Below, in pieces: positions 1 through 6,504 of a DNA stretch of 18,995 bases. The DNA comes from Fiminaster sp050874705 (GTDB taxonomy: Bacteria > Bacillota_I > Bacilli_A > RFN20 > CAG-826). The stretch is from positions 1 to 18,995 of the forward strand of contig JBNMLE010000016.1 in the NCBI GenBank assembly GCA_050874705.1, read 5' to 3'. Each line of letters starts with the position of its first letter. Position 1 is the first letter of the stretch. The notes below the pieces were generated by a model. It did no database searches and had not been told where the DNA came from. It was given only the letters and a program-made list of their open reading frames with translations. Position numbers and translations under genes: made by a program.

Positions 1-9
1 GCATAAAAT

Positions 10-29
10 TATACGCGCGCGCGTATATA
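10..29. repeat. GC-alternating palindrome next to the ackA terminator
   Basis: Positions 10-27 are a perfect 18-bp palindrome with a (CG)5 core flanked by TATA. Positions 10-29 are a strict pyrimidine-purine alternation. This is very GC-rich for such an AT-rich sequence and lies just outside the ackA terminator. Alternating CG of this type is known to favour left-handed DNA or cruciform extrusion under supercoiling. A role here is not shown. Confidence 0.6.
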
Positions 30-65
30 AAAACAACTCATTCCGGTGTGTCATGAGTTGTTTTT
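29..65 (-). terminator. ackA terminator, bidirectional, with CGGTGTGTC in the loop
   Basis: A perfect 13-bp stem (29-41 with 53-65) closes an 11-nt loop. Both ends are A/T runs, so it can act as an intrinsic terminator on either strand. It starts 7 nt after the ackA stop codon. The loop contains CGGTGTGTC on the plus strand. The same nonamer, with matching flanks, recurs at 6395-6403. Confidence 0.85.
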
Positions 66-72
66 GTTTATT

Positions 73-1275
73 TTAGTTATGTTCTTTTTGATAGAAATAA
101 TAAGTATCTCTAGCTATCATAACCTCTTCATCAGTAGGAATGACAGCAATTTTGATTTTGCTATTTGGTGTTGAAATCAAAGCTTCTTTACCATGAATTT
201 GATTGTTGAGCTCTTTATCGATTTCTACATTAAGTGCATCTTTAATTTCATTAACAACTTGTTCTCTTGTTATTGCGGAGTTTTCTCCAATACCTGCAGA
301 GAAAATAATTAAATCCGCTCCGCCAAGACGGACAAAATATTGTCCAATAAAGTCCGCTACACGGCGGATGAATATTTGATTTGCTAAAATTGCTTTTTTA
401 TCGCCTTTTTCGCAAGCAGCTAAGACATCGCGCGAGTCATTAGAAATTTCACTAACACCTAAGAAACCAGATTTTTTGTTAAAAATTTGATACATTTCTT
501 CGACACTTTTGCCAGTGCATGTGCATAAATAGTTCACAACAGAAGGATCTAAATCACCAGTTCTTGTTCCCATCATAATTCCACCAAGTGGAGTAAGACC
601 CATTGATGTTGCTACACATTTTCCGTCTTTAATAGCGGTAATTGACGCGCCTGAACCAATGTGGCAAGAAATAATTCTTGGATGAGAAATACCTTTTAGA
701 TATTTAAGACCTTCTTCAGAAAGATATTTGTGGCTTGTTCCGTGAGCGCCATATCTACGGCAATCATATTTTTCTGTGTATTCATATGGAATAGGGAATA
801 CATAATCTTGAGGTTCCATGCTTTGATGGAAGGCTGTATCAAATACTGCGACGTTTGTTACATCAGGTAATATTTGTTTAAAAGCTCTAAATCCAATTAA
901 ATGAGCTTTATTGTGAAGCGGTGCAAGTGGAATCAAAGATTCAATTTTATCTTCTGTATCTTTATTAAAAAGTTCACTGTGAGAGAAATATTTGCCGCCT
1001 TGAACAACTCTATGTCCAACAGCTTTAATTTCATCCATGCTTTTTACAATTCCTTTTTCAAGCATTGCATCAACAACTAGTTTAACTGCAACTGCATGAT
1101 CTAAAATAGGAAGAACTTTTTTCTCGCTTTGTCCGTTCCATTTAATTCCAAAAATGCCGTCTTCATGACCTATTCTTTCAGCATTTCCTGAACATAATAC
1201 TTTTTCTTCTGGCATTTCATACAATTTGAATTTAAGCGATGATGAGCCAGCATTAACTGCCATTACTTTAATCAT
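73..1275 (-). CDS. ackA: Acetate kinase
   Basis: Cytoplasmic acetate kinase: acetyl phosphate + ADP gives acetate + ATP, the energy-yielding last step of acetate fermentation. The 400-residue length is normal for the family. The N-terminal VNAGSSSLKF motif is at residues 7-16 and GHRVVQGG at 87-94. FDTAFH holds Asp146 and GTRTGDLDP holds Arg238. The C-terminal DEEVMIARD holds Glu384. Asn8, Arg89, Asp146, Arg238 and Glu384 correspond to the known catalytic set. The ATG at 1275 has a GGAG ribosome binding site with an 8-nt spacer, and an upstream sigma-A promoter fits it. It is transcribed alone, between two terminators; no phosphotransacetylase gene is in the window. The family assignment is secure. 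Confidence 0.98.
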   Translation of the reverse strand: MIKVMAVNAGSSSLKFKLYEMPEEKVLCSGNAERIGHEDGIFGIKWNGQSEKKVLPILDHAVAVKLVVDAMLEKGIVKSMDEIKAVGHRVVQGGKYFSHSELFNKDTEDKIESLIPLAPLHNKAHLIGFRAFKQILPDVTNVAVFDTAFHQSMEPQDYVFPIPYEYTEKYDCRRYGAHGTSHKYLSEEGLKYLKGISHPRIISCHIGSGASITAIKDGKCVATSMGLTPLGGIMMGTRTGDLDPSVVNYLCTCTGKSVEEMYQIFNKKSGFLGVSEISNDSRDVLAACEKGDKKAILANQIFIRRVADFIGQYFVRLGGADLIIFSAGIGENSAITREQVVNEIKDALNVEIDKELNNQIHGKEALISTPNSKIKIAVIPTDEEVMIARDTYYFYQKEHN

Positions 1276-1297
1276 ATTTTTATCTCCAACTTGAAAA

Positions 1298-1326
1298 ATT
1301 ATAAAATCTTTTATCTTTATTTACAA
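1298..1326 (-). promoter_or_regulatory. Sigma-A promoter of ackA
   Basis: On the minus strand, -35 TTGTAA (1326-1321), a 17-bp spacer and a perfect -10 TATAAT (1303-1298) lie just upstream of the ackA ribosome binding site. Transcription would start near 1291, giving a leader of about 15 nt. Confidence 0.8.
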
Positions 1327-1342
1327 TAAACTTATAAAAGAA

Positions 1343-1362
1343 AACGGATGTCGCCATCCGTT
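1343..1362 (-). terminator. Terminator of the lipoprotein gene run
   Basis: An 8-bp stem (AACGGATG with CATCCGTT) closes a tetraloop that reads GCGA on the minus strand, a GNRA-type loop, followed by TTTTCTTTT. The stem overlaps the stop codon of the upstream lipoprotein gene by 2 nt and separates it from ackA. Confidence 0.85.
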
Positions 1363-2188
1363 AATTGCTCTCTTTATAATAATCAAGAGGGTTAAGTTTT
1401 TCACCTTTGTAAGTAGTTATTGTTTCATCGAATGAATAAGTAGCTTCAAGGTGAGCGCTTTGATAATTTGTCGCATCCATCATTGAAATATAATAATTCG
1501 AAATAGTATTCGTTATATGCTTATTACTTATAGTAATGGTGTCATTGCTATTAATCTCAATAGCAATAGAGGAGCCTTGATACATTTTGAAATTATATTT
1601 AATGTTTGCTTTTCCATCTTTACTAAAATCAAGATCAAGAAGATTGCTTTCAAGAATGAAAGAGTTTGATGGATTATTAGTATATAGGTTATAACTTAAA
1701 TTGATAAAGTTATTCACAAAATGCGATTTAAAATCGATTTCAAAGAACTGATTTTTTAATTCTTCGCTGTAAGAATATAAAGCGGTTGAATTATTATCTG
1801 AGTCACTATCGAAAAATTTGGTTCTATAAAAGACATCAACATTTTGATATTTAGTTATTCCTTTTTCAGTTATTCCACTATATGGTTCTTCATCATCGAT
1901 TTGTTGAGTAAAATCATCGTGATAAAAATCATCGTTATATAAGACTGCTTTTCCAACTTGAGTCGCAACAATATCTAATGCGCCATAATTATCGTTTTGA
2001 GTTTGCTTATATTGAATAGTGTTTCCATAGTATGGAATCTCATCCATTTTAGAAGTTAGTTTAGCTAGTTCTACATCGATTTTTATTTGCTCTTCAGATG
2101 TTGTTGTACTAGATCCTGATGAATTATCATCGCATCCACACAAGAGAAATAAAGGAATTATTAACAAATTTAAATATTTATTCTTCAT
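1361..2188 (-). CDS. Lipoprotein, single-module member of the three-lipoprotein family
   Basis: Predicted membrane-anchored lipoprotein of 275 residues with no recognised family. From the ATG at 2188 it has a short positive start (KNK), a hydrophobic segment at residues 5-17 and a lipobox LCGC with Cys19, then a Ser/Thr-rich linker. The rest is polar and rich in Tyr, Asn and Asp, and looks beta-strand forming. It ends in a LNPLDYYKE segment resembling LINPEDYFIQE of the neighbouring larger lipoprotein, where it marks the end of that protein's first module. I infer that this gene corresponds to that first module alone. The ATG is 1 nt after the upstream stop codon and lacks a Shine-Dalgarno sequence, so translational coupling is likely. 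A start at 2230 would add 14 residues ahead of the signal and overlap the upstream gene, so it is less likely. Confidence 0.75.
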   Translation of the reverse strand: MKNKYLNLLIIPLFLLCGCDDNSSGSSTTTSEEQIKIDVELAKLTSKMDEIPYYGNTIQYKQTQNDNYGALDIVATQVGKAVLYNDDFYHDDFTQQIDDEEPYSGITEKGITKYQNVDVFYRTKFFDSDSDNNSTALYSYSEELKNQFFEIDFKSHFVNNFINLSYNLYTNNPSNSFILESNLLDLDFSKDGKANIKYNFKMYQGSSIAIEINSNDTITISNKHITNTISNYYISMMDATNYQSAHLEATYSFDETITTYKGEKLNPLDYYKESN

Positions 2189-2189
2189 A

Positions 2190-3968
2190 TTATTTTTGAA
2201 CAACAAATTTATCTCTAACATTAATTCCATCGCCTAATGTGATAGTGGATAAATCGAGTAAAATTTCTCCTTCGCCATTATAATCACGTAATGGATCATC
2301 TGATGTTATTGTAATGTTGATTGTTGTCCCATCAACTACATAATTAAATGTTGTAACATCGCCATTGCTATATTCAACTTTTCCTGTTGAAGAATCGATG
2401 AATGTTAAAATGCCGGTTATATTTGAATAAAGATGAGTCCATTTATATGTATGGCTTATAAGATAATTTGTAACATCATCTCCAGAAACGCGTTGTTTAA
2501 CGACGTATGTAACTTCTTTTTTAACATCTGGGAATGCTTTTGATGTAAATGTTACAGTGAATGTATCACCTGCTTTGGCTGCGCTACTGATTTCATATTT
2601 ATATGAAATGACAGAAGACTCGATTGTTGGAGTTATTGTAACAAGTTCAGGTTTATCAACTGTAAAGTAAATATCCTCTTTTTCAGCATCAGCAGGAGAT
2701 AAAGTGACAGTAATTTTTTCATATGTTGTTCCGCTATAAACGTATTTTGTACTATTTTCGTTTTCAATACCGCTATAAGTGTCTGTATACCATATTTCTT
2801 TAAGTGGTACTGGAACAACAGTGATATTAAAATTAACTTCAACACCAGTTGCTGTATAAGCTTTAATTGTTGCTGTTCCTGATTTTTCACTATGGAAAGA
2901 TGTTCCGTCGATAGTCATGACCTTTTCATTGCTTGAACTACTATCTTCACCTGTATAAAGATCGATATCAATTGCTTTGCTTGGAACATATGTTTTAGCT
3001 CTAAAATGAATATAAGTATTTGTTGGAATTTCATCTAGTGAAACGACTACTTCTTTGCTCTTTTCATCATAATAGAACGCTTCGACTTCGCTAACTTCTT
3101 GAATGAAATAATCTTCAGGATTAATGAGACTTTCTGGAGCTTTTGTTCTATTATCATAGTAAACATTGTATTCGTTTACATCAGACATTGTGTAATTATC
3201 AGATGAATCATCTGAATTTGTATCGATTTGTTCATAACTTGATTTAAATGAAATAAGTTTTGAATCTTTTGTCACAAATTCGAATGAAACTTTGATATTT
3301 GTGTTTGTAGTATCCTCTTTATAACTATATGAGAATGGTTCGATATAATATTTAACTTCGTCTCCAAGAGTGGATTTATATCCTTGTGGCATTGTGCTTT
3401 GAAGGCTTGCATTAGAAACGAATTGAGCTTGGATGAATTGAGAAGCATAAAGAGAAACTTGTTTTGAAAGTTGTCCAGGAATTGAACTTTCAAGTAAATA
3501 ATTAACGCCATCATATTCTTCTGTTCCGGTTTTAACAACTGGTAAGAAGTCGCCTTTATCAACCCAGTCGTTTCTTTTTGTACCATCTAGATAATCTGTA
3601 ACAAAATACATAATATCGGCGTTAGAATATTGAATTCTTTTTACAATTTTATTGTAACTATCTTCAATAACTGAGTTATCTTTTGAATATGTAATCTTTT
3701 TAGTGCCTTCAATTCCAGCAGTTTCATTTGAATAAATATTCCATGTTTCATTTTCTTCTTGTACTGAAACATCATCTTTTGTGTAAGTTTCAGAAAATGT
3801 AGCTTTGGACGAATTATTTATTTCTGCTTTATAAAGAGATCCTTGCAGTAAAGCATTCATTTCTAAAAGTGTTGTTTTTTCAATAACTTCTTTTTCGTCT
3901 TCGTTACAACCTGTAAGAGATGTAGCAACGACAAAGAGTAGCGGAATAAAACGTTTAAATTTAGTCAT
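2190..3968 (-). CDS. Modular lipoprotein with two Ig-like domains
   Basis: Predicted surface lipoprotein of 592 residues. The signal peptide is at residues 1-20 with lipobox LTGC and Cys21. Visible layout: an N-terminal module (about 30-290) ending in LINPEDYFIQE; a first Ig-like domain (about 300-386) with GTATIKAYT near its end; a second Ig-like domain (about 390-493) with ITVTLSPADAEKEDIYFTV, typical of bacterial Ig-like (Big_2-type) folds; and a C-terminal beta domain (500-592). The C-terminal domain has a D-x-S-T-G turn and an F-x-Y-x-V-D-G pattern, as in lipocalin-like lipoprotein domains. The start at 3968 has a GGAGG with an 8-nt spacer; the longer reading from 3983 would start upstream of this site. 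No enzyme motif is visible. Adhesion or ligand binding is only a guess from the folds. Confidence 0.8.
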   Translation of the reverse strand: MTKFKRFIPLLFVVATSLTGCNEDEKEVIEKTTLLEMNALLQGSLYKAEINNSSKATFSETYTKDDVSVQEENETWNIYSNETAGIEGTKKITYSKDNSVIEDSYNKIVKRIQYSNADIMYFVTDYLDGTKRNDWVDKGDFLPVVKTGTEEYDGVNYLLESSIPGQLSKQVSLYASQFIQAQFVSNASLQSTMPQGYKSTLGDEVKYYIEPFSYSYKEDTTNTNIKVSFEFVTKDSKLISFKSSYEQIDTNSDDSSDNYTMSDVNEYNVYYDNRTKAPESLINPEDYFIQEVSEVEAFYYDEKSKEVVVSLDEIPTNTYIHFRAKTYVPSKAIDIDLYTGEDSSSSNEKVMTIDGTSFHSEKSGTATIKAYTATGVEVNFNITVVPVPLKEIWYTDTYSGIENENSTKYVYSGTTYEKITVTLSPADAEKEDIYFTVDKPELVTITPTIESSVISYKYEISSAAKAGDTFTVTFTSKAFPDVKKEVTYVVKQRVSGDDVTNYLISHTYKWTHLYSNITGILTFIDSSTGKVEYSNGDVTTFNYVVDGTTINITITSDDPLRDYNGEGEILLDLSTITLGDGINVRDKFVVQK

Positions 3969-3989
3969 ATTTTTTTCCTCCATATATAA

Positions 3990-4019
3990 GATAAGATAGC
4001 CAATTAAGGCTACCTTATC
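3990..4019 (-). promoter_or_regulatory. Intercistronic hairpin between two lipoprotein genes
   Basis: A 12-bp stem (3990-4001 with 4008-4019, one G.U pair on the minus-strand RNA) closes a 6-nt loop. It lies between the stop codon of the largest lipoprotein gene and the GGAGG of the next. No T run follows it, so it is not a standard terminator. It may protect the upstream mRNA end or set the ratio of the two products. Confidence 0.6.
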
Positions 4020-4040
4020 AATTCTTAATTGTCAATAATC

Positions 4041-6101
4041 TTATTCAAAGTATGATTCAGCTTTTCTTGAATCAACAGTGAAGTTACCGGAGAACTCTTT
4101 TGCTGCTCCGTAATAAGCACCTTCAATTGTTCCGCTTACAGATGTTTCAGAACCATAAGTGATGCTCTTAATAGCGTACCAAGTATCTTTACCTTCGTGT
4201 GATGGGAATGTGAATGTGAAATTCAAGTCAGCATCAATAGTGTATGTAAATGCATAGCTTACAAATCCATCGTATGTCGAACCAACATACATTACACCTG
4301 TTCCATCTTCATTGAAGTTGATCCAGTAATATTCGTAGTTAGCATACAATTTTAATGATTTTGAGGTAAGAACTGCTTTAGCAGATTCCATTGTTGGTTT
4401 TTCAATAGCTTTAAGAGCCAATGTAGCAGTTTTTGAACCATCTTTTGTTGCAGCTTTAAGATAGACATTACCAGCTTCGGCTGGTTTAAGTGTGAAGACA
4501 CCGTTACCTTGGTCAACGATTAATGTTTCAACGCCTGATTTTGTATCATCAACAGCAAGTGTTACATCTTGATCAGCGAGTGATGGTGTAACTTTAACTG
4601 TGATTTCGTTTTCGTGACCAGCAAAGATTGAAGCATTTGACGCTAATGAGAATTCAATCTTTTGGGCAGCTGGTTTAACAGCTTCAAGCTCGACTTCTTT
4701 TAATTCGCCAAGGCCATTATCAAATGTTACTTTAAATTTACCTAATTTTGTAACTTCGAATGATGTGCCAGCGCTATTAATTGTTCCAAATCCATCAGTG
4801 ATTGCAACAATTCTTGGTTTAATTGTATTGAAGTTAACATCATAAGAAGAAATTTGGAATGAAACAGTTGCGTTTCCATCAACTTTATTATCAACAACAT
4901 TAACTGCTGAATATGAACTACCTGTTTTTTGTTTCCATTTGATATCATAATCATGCATTACAAAATCATTGATATCGTAGCTAAGATTAAAGTCTTCTTT
5001 ATAATCTCTAACAGCTATATAGCTGAATTCACCAGTTGTATCAGGTTTAGCGCCTTCAACCGGAGCTTTGTTTTCTTTATCCCAATCAGATGTTTTGTAA
5101 GATTCTGTTTCAAATCCAACCATATCAACAAATCCATCACCATCGATTAATGCTGAGAAAGTTGACACAGCTGTTGAACTATATCCAGAATAGACTGAAT
5201 CGATAACGACACTATAAGATTTTTTGTCTTCTGAAATTTCAGAAACAACACTGATTGAATCTTCACTTGTTGCCCAAATTGAATATGCACCAAGAATGTC
5301 ATCACTAATCATGCTGATGAAATCTTGTGTTGACGACAATCTTTCAGCTTCTTCTTTTGTCTTTTCTTTACTCTTATCTTTTACTTCATCAAAAACATTA
5401 TAAATCTTAGGTTCAACTTTATATTGTTGTGTAGATGATGTAAGAGAATCGGTACCACTTGATGTAATAGTGTAGAAATATTTATCACCTTCCATACCTG
5501 CTTGATAGAAATATGGTGTAGTGGAATCTGAGCCAACACCTGTTCTAACACTACCATAAGTCATAACGCCACCAGAGCGTGAACCAGCTGACACAAGATG
5601 TGCTTCAGGCCATGAGAAATTCGAGAATGTATTTTCTACAATTTCACCAGACGCATATTTTCCTTGAACTAATGCTGAAGCGGCGAACACTTTTTTGACT
5701 TCATCCATTGTTGTTGGGGCAACGAAATCATCAGCGAGTGTGCTTACATTACGTAATGAGCCATCACCAACTGTGGCAAGGACAGTTTTAAGTGTAACGT
5801 CATGATTTGGCATTGTGAAATGACCTTTGCCTTCGTTGTCAACGTATAATACTTCATCATCAAGAAGAACTCCAAAGAATTCTTTAAGATCACTTGTCAT
5901 TTCAACTTGGAAATCGACTCTAACACCAGGTTCAAATGCTCCTTTTGAGTCACTTAATGTAATTGATGAACCTTGTTCTGCTTCTAACGAGACAGAATAT
6001 TTTACTTCTTCAACGGTTGTAGACGCTGAAGAATTATCACATGATGCTAATGTAGCACCAGTAAGCAATAATGCGGATAAAACCAATAATTGTTTTTTCA
6101 T
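4041..6101 (-). CDS. Large modular lipoprotein with InlB-repeat-like and Ig-like domains
   Basis: Predicted surface lipoprotein of 686 residues and first gene of the minus-strand lipoprotein run. The signal peptide covers residues 1-20 with lipobox LASC and Cys21. After a Ser/Thr linker, residues 33-108 read as a beta domain ending in HFTMPNHDVTLK; F-x-MP-x-x-DVT is the signature end of InlB-repeat-like domains. Residues about 120-385 form a module with the same general layout as the start of the next lipoprotein. Two Ig-like domains follow (about 385-565, with ITVKVTPSLADQDVTL). A C-terminal beta domain (574-686) has a D-G-T-G turn and F-x-Y-x-I-D, parallel to the end of the 592-residue neighbour. 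The ATG has only a weak AGAG nearby; the strong AAAGGAG lies behind a hairpin. Function is unknown; ligand binding at the cell surface is plausible. Confidence 0.8.
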   Translation of the reverse strand: MKKQLLVLSALLLTGATLASCDNSSASTTVEEVKYSVSLEAEQGSSITLSDSKGAFEPGVRVDFQVEMTSDLKEFFGVLLDDEVLYVDNEGKGHFTMPNHDVTLKTVLATVGDGSLRNVSTLADDFVAPTTMDEVKKVFAASALVQGKYASGEIVENTFSNFSWPEAHLVSAGSRSGGVMTYGSVRTGVGSDSTTPYFYQAGMEGDKYFYTITSSGTDSLTSSTQQYKVEPKIYNVFDEVKDKSKEKTKEEAERLSSTQDFISMISDDILGAYSIWATSEDSISVVSEISEDKKSYSVVIDSVYSGYSSTAVSTFSALIDGDGFVDMVGFETESYKTSDWDKENKAPVEGAKPDTTGEFSYIAVRDYKEDFNLSYDINDFVMHDYDIKWKQKTGSSYSAVNVVDNKVDGNATVSFQISSYDVNFNTIKPRIVAITDGFGTINSAGTSFEVTKLGKFKVTFDNGLGELKEVELEAVKPAAQKIEFSLASNASIFAGHENEITVKVTPSLADQDVTLAVDDTKSGVETLIVDQGNGVFTLKPAEAGNVYLKAATKDGSKTATLALKAIEKPTMESAKAVLTSKSLKLYANYEYYWINFNEDGTGVMYVGSTYDGFVSYAFTYTIDADLNFTFTFPSHEGKDTWYAIKSITYGSETSVSGTIEGAYYGAAKEFSGNFTVDSRKAESYFE

Positions 6102-6113
6102 ATTTTGCTTTTC

Positions 6114-6152
6114 TCTAATTAACCAGTTTTTTTAATTAGATAAATCTCCTTT
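6114..6152 (-). promoter_or_regulatory. Leader with strong SD and a hairpin before the start codon
   Basis: The minus strand has AAAGGAG (6152-6146) but no ATG, GTG or TTG at a usable distance after it. A perfect 9-bp inverted repeat follows (6140-6132 with 6122-6114), and then the real ATG at 6101. Folding would shorten the SD-to-start distance to about 17 unpaired nt and hide the weak AGAG near the start. Confidence 0.5.
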
Positions 6153-6193
6153 CTAGTTTAAATTCCGTTATCTTTACGATTAACGCTAGATTT

Positions 6194-6221
6194 ATTATAT
6201 TTTTCATTTACTTCATTGCAA
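6194..6221 (-). promoter_or_regulatory. Sigma-A promoter of the lipoprotein run
   Basis: On the minus strand, -35 TTGCAA (6221-6216), a 16-bp spacer and -10 TATAAT (6199-6194) are present. The predicted start is near 6187, about 85 nt before the ATG at 6101, leaving room for the structured leader. Confidence 0.75.
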
Positions 6222-6383
6222 TATTTTTTCACAAACTATTTTTCCTTTTCTTTGCAGTTATTTTTCCATTTAGTTTTTGTCGAATTATCGTGAAATAAAT
6301 AAAAAGATATACTTTGTATATAAATCGTATTTAATTTACAAAAATCTTATAAATCTAATAGACAAAAAAATAAATAATAAATT

Positions 6384-6417
6384 ACAACTTTTTTCGGTGT
6401 GTCTTAAAAATTGTTTT
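6384..6417 (+). repeat. Second copy of the CGGTGTGTC hairpin element
   Basis: ACAACT (6384-6389), five T, CGGTGTGTC (6395-6403), TTAAAAA and TTGTTTT (6411-6417). ACAA pairs with TTGT and TTTTT with AAAAA around a bulged C. The copy at 33-64 has the same ACAACT, the same 5-nt gap, the same nonamer and the same TTGTTTT end. Here the element lies upstream of a gene, not after one. Confidence 0.6.
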
Positions 6418-6455
6418 CAATATTTTTCATAGTATTTTTATAAAAACGCTTACAA
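6415..6455 (+). promoter_or_regulatory. Probable glgB promoter with overlapping cre-like site
   Basis: A -35 TTTCAA (6415-6420), an 18-bp spacer and a -10 TATAAA (6439-6444) form a fair promoter. Positions 6440-6455 match the CcpA cre consensus WTGNNARCGNWWWCAW at all but one fixed position (A instead of G at the third base), and overlap the -10 and start point. Such an overlap usually means catabolite repression. Neither the promoter nor CcpA binding is proven. Confidence 0.5.
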
Positions 6456-6504
6456 CTGATTAAAAATGTTTTATGACTATGATAAAATACTTTTAGGATT
6501 TTAT

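Larger units (their letters stand above)
6102..6465. other. Divergent regulatory region between the lipoprotein and glycogen operons
   Basis: This stretch contains no supportable gene. In order it holds the structured 5' leader of the minus-strand lipoprotein gene (6102-6187), that gene's promoter (6194-6221), a T-rich stretch of no clear function (6222-6380), a hairpin sharing its CGGTGTGTC segment with the ackA terminator (6384-6417), and a probable glgB promoter overlapped by a cre-like site (6415-6455). Confidence 0.6.

Noticed and set aside
2189..2230. Longer start for the 275-residue lipoprotein
   Set aside because: It would put 14 residues before the signal peptide and overlap the upstream gene; the shorter form has a normal lipoprotein signal.
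4929..5150. Plus-strand open frame inside the large lipoprotein gene, and a similar one at 5827-6135
   Set aside because: Both lie opposite a long, well-supported lipoprotein frame, have no ribosome binding site and show no family motif.
6166..6185. Inverted repeat CGTTA/TAACG in the lipoprotein leader
   Set aside because: Only 5-bp arms with a 10-bp gap; expected by chance in such a sequence.
6466..6504. Upstream ATG for glgB adding 13 residues
   Set aside because: No ribosome binding site; the ATG at 6505 has AGGA at 6 nt and the family homology starts after it.
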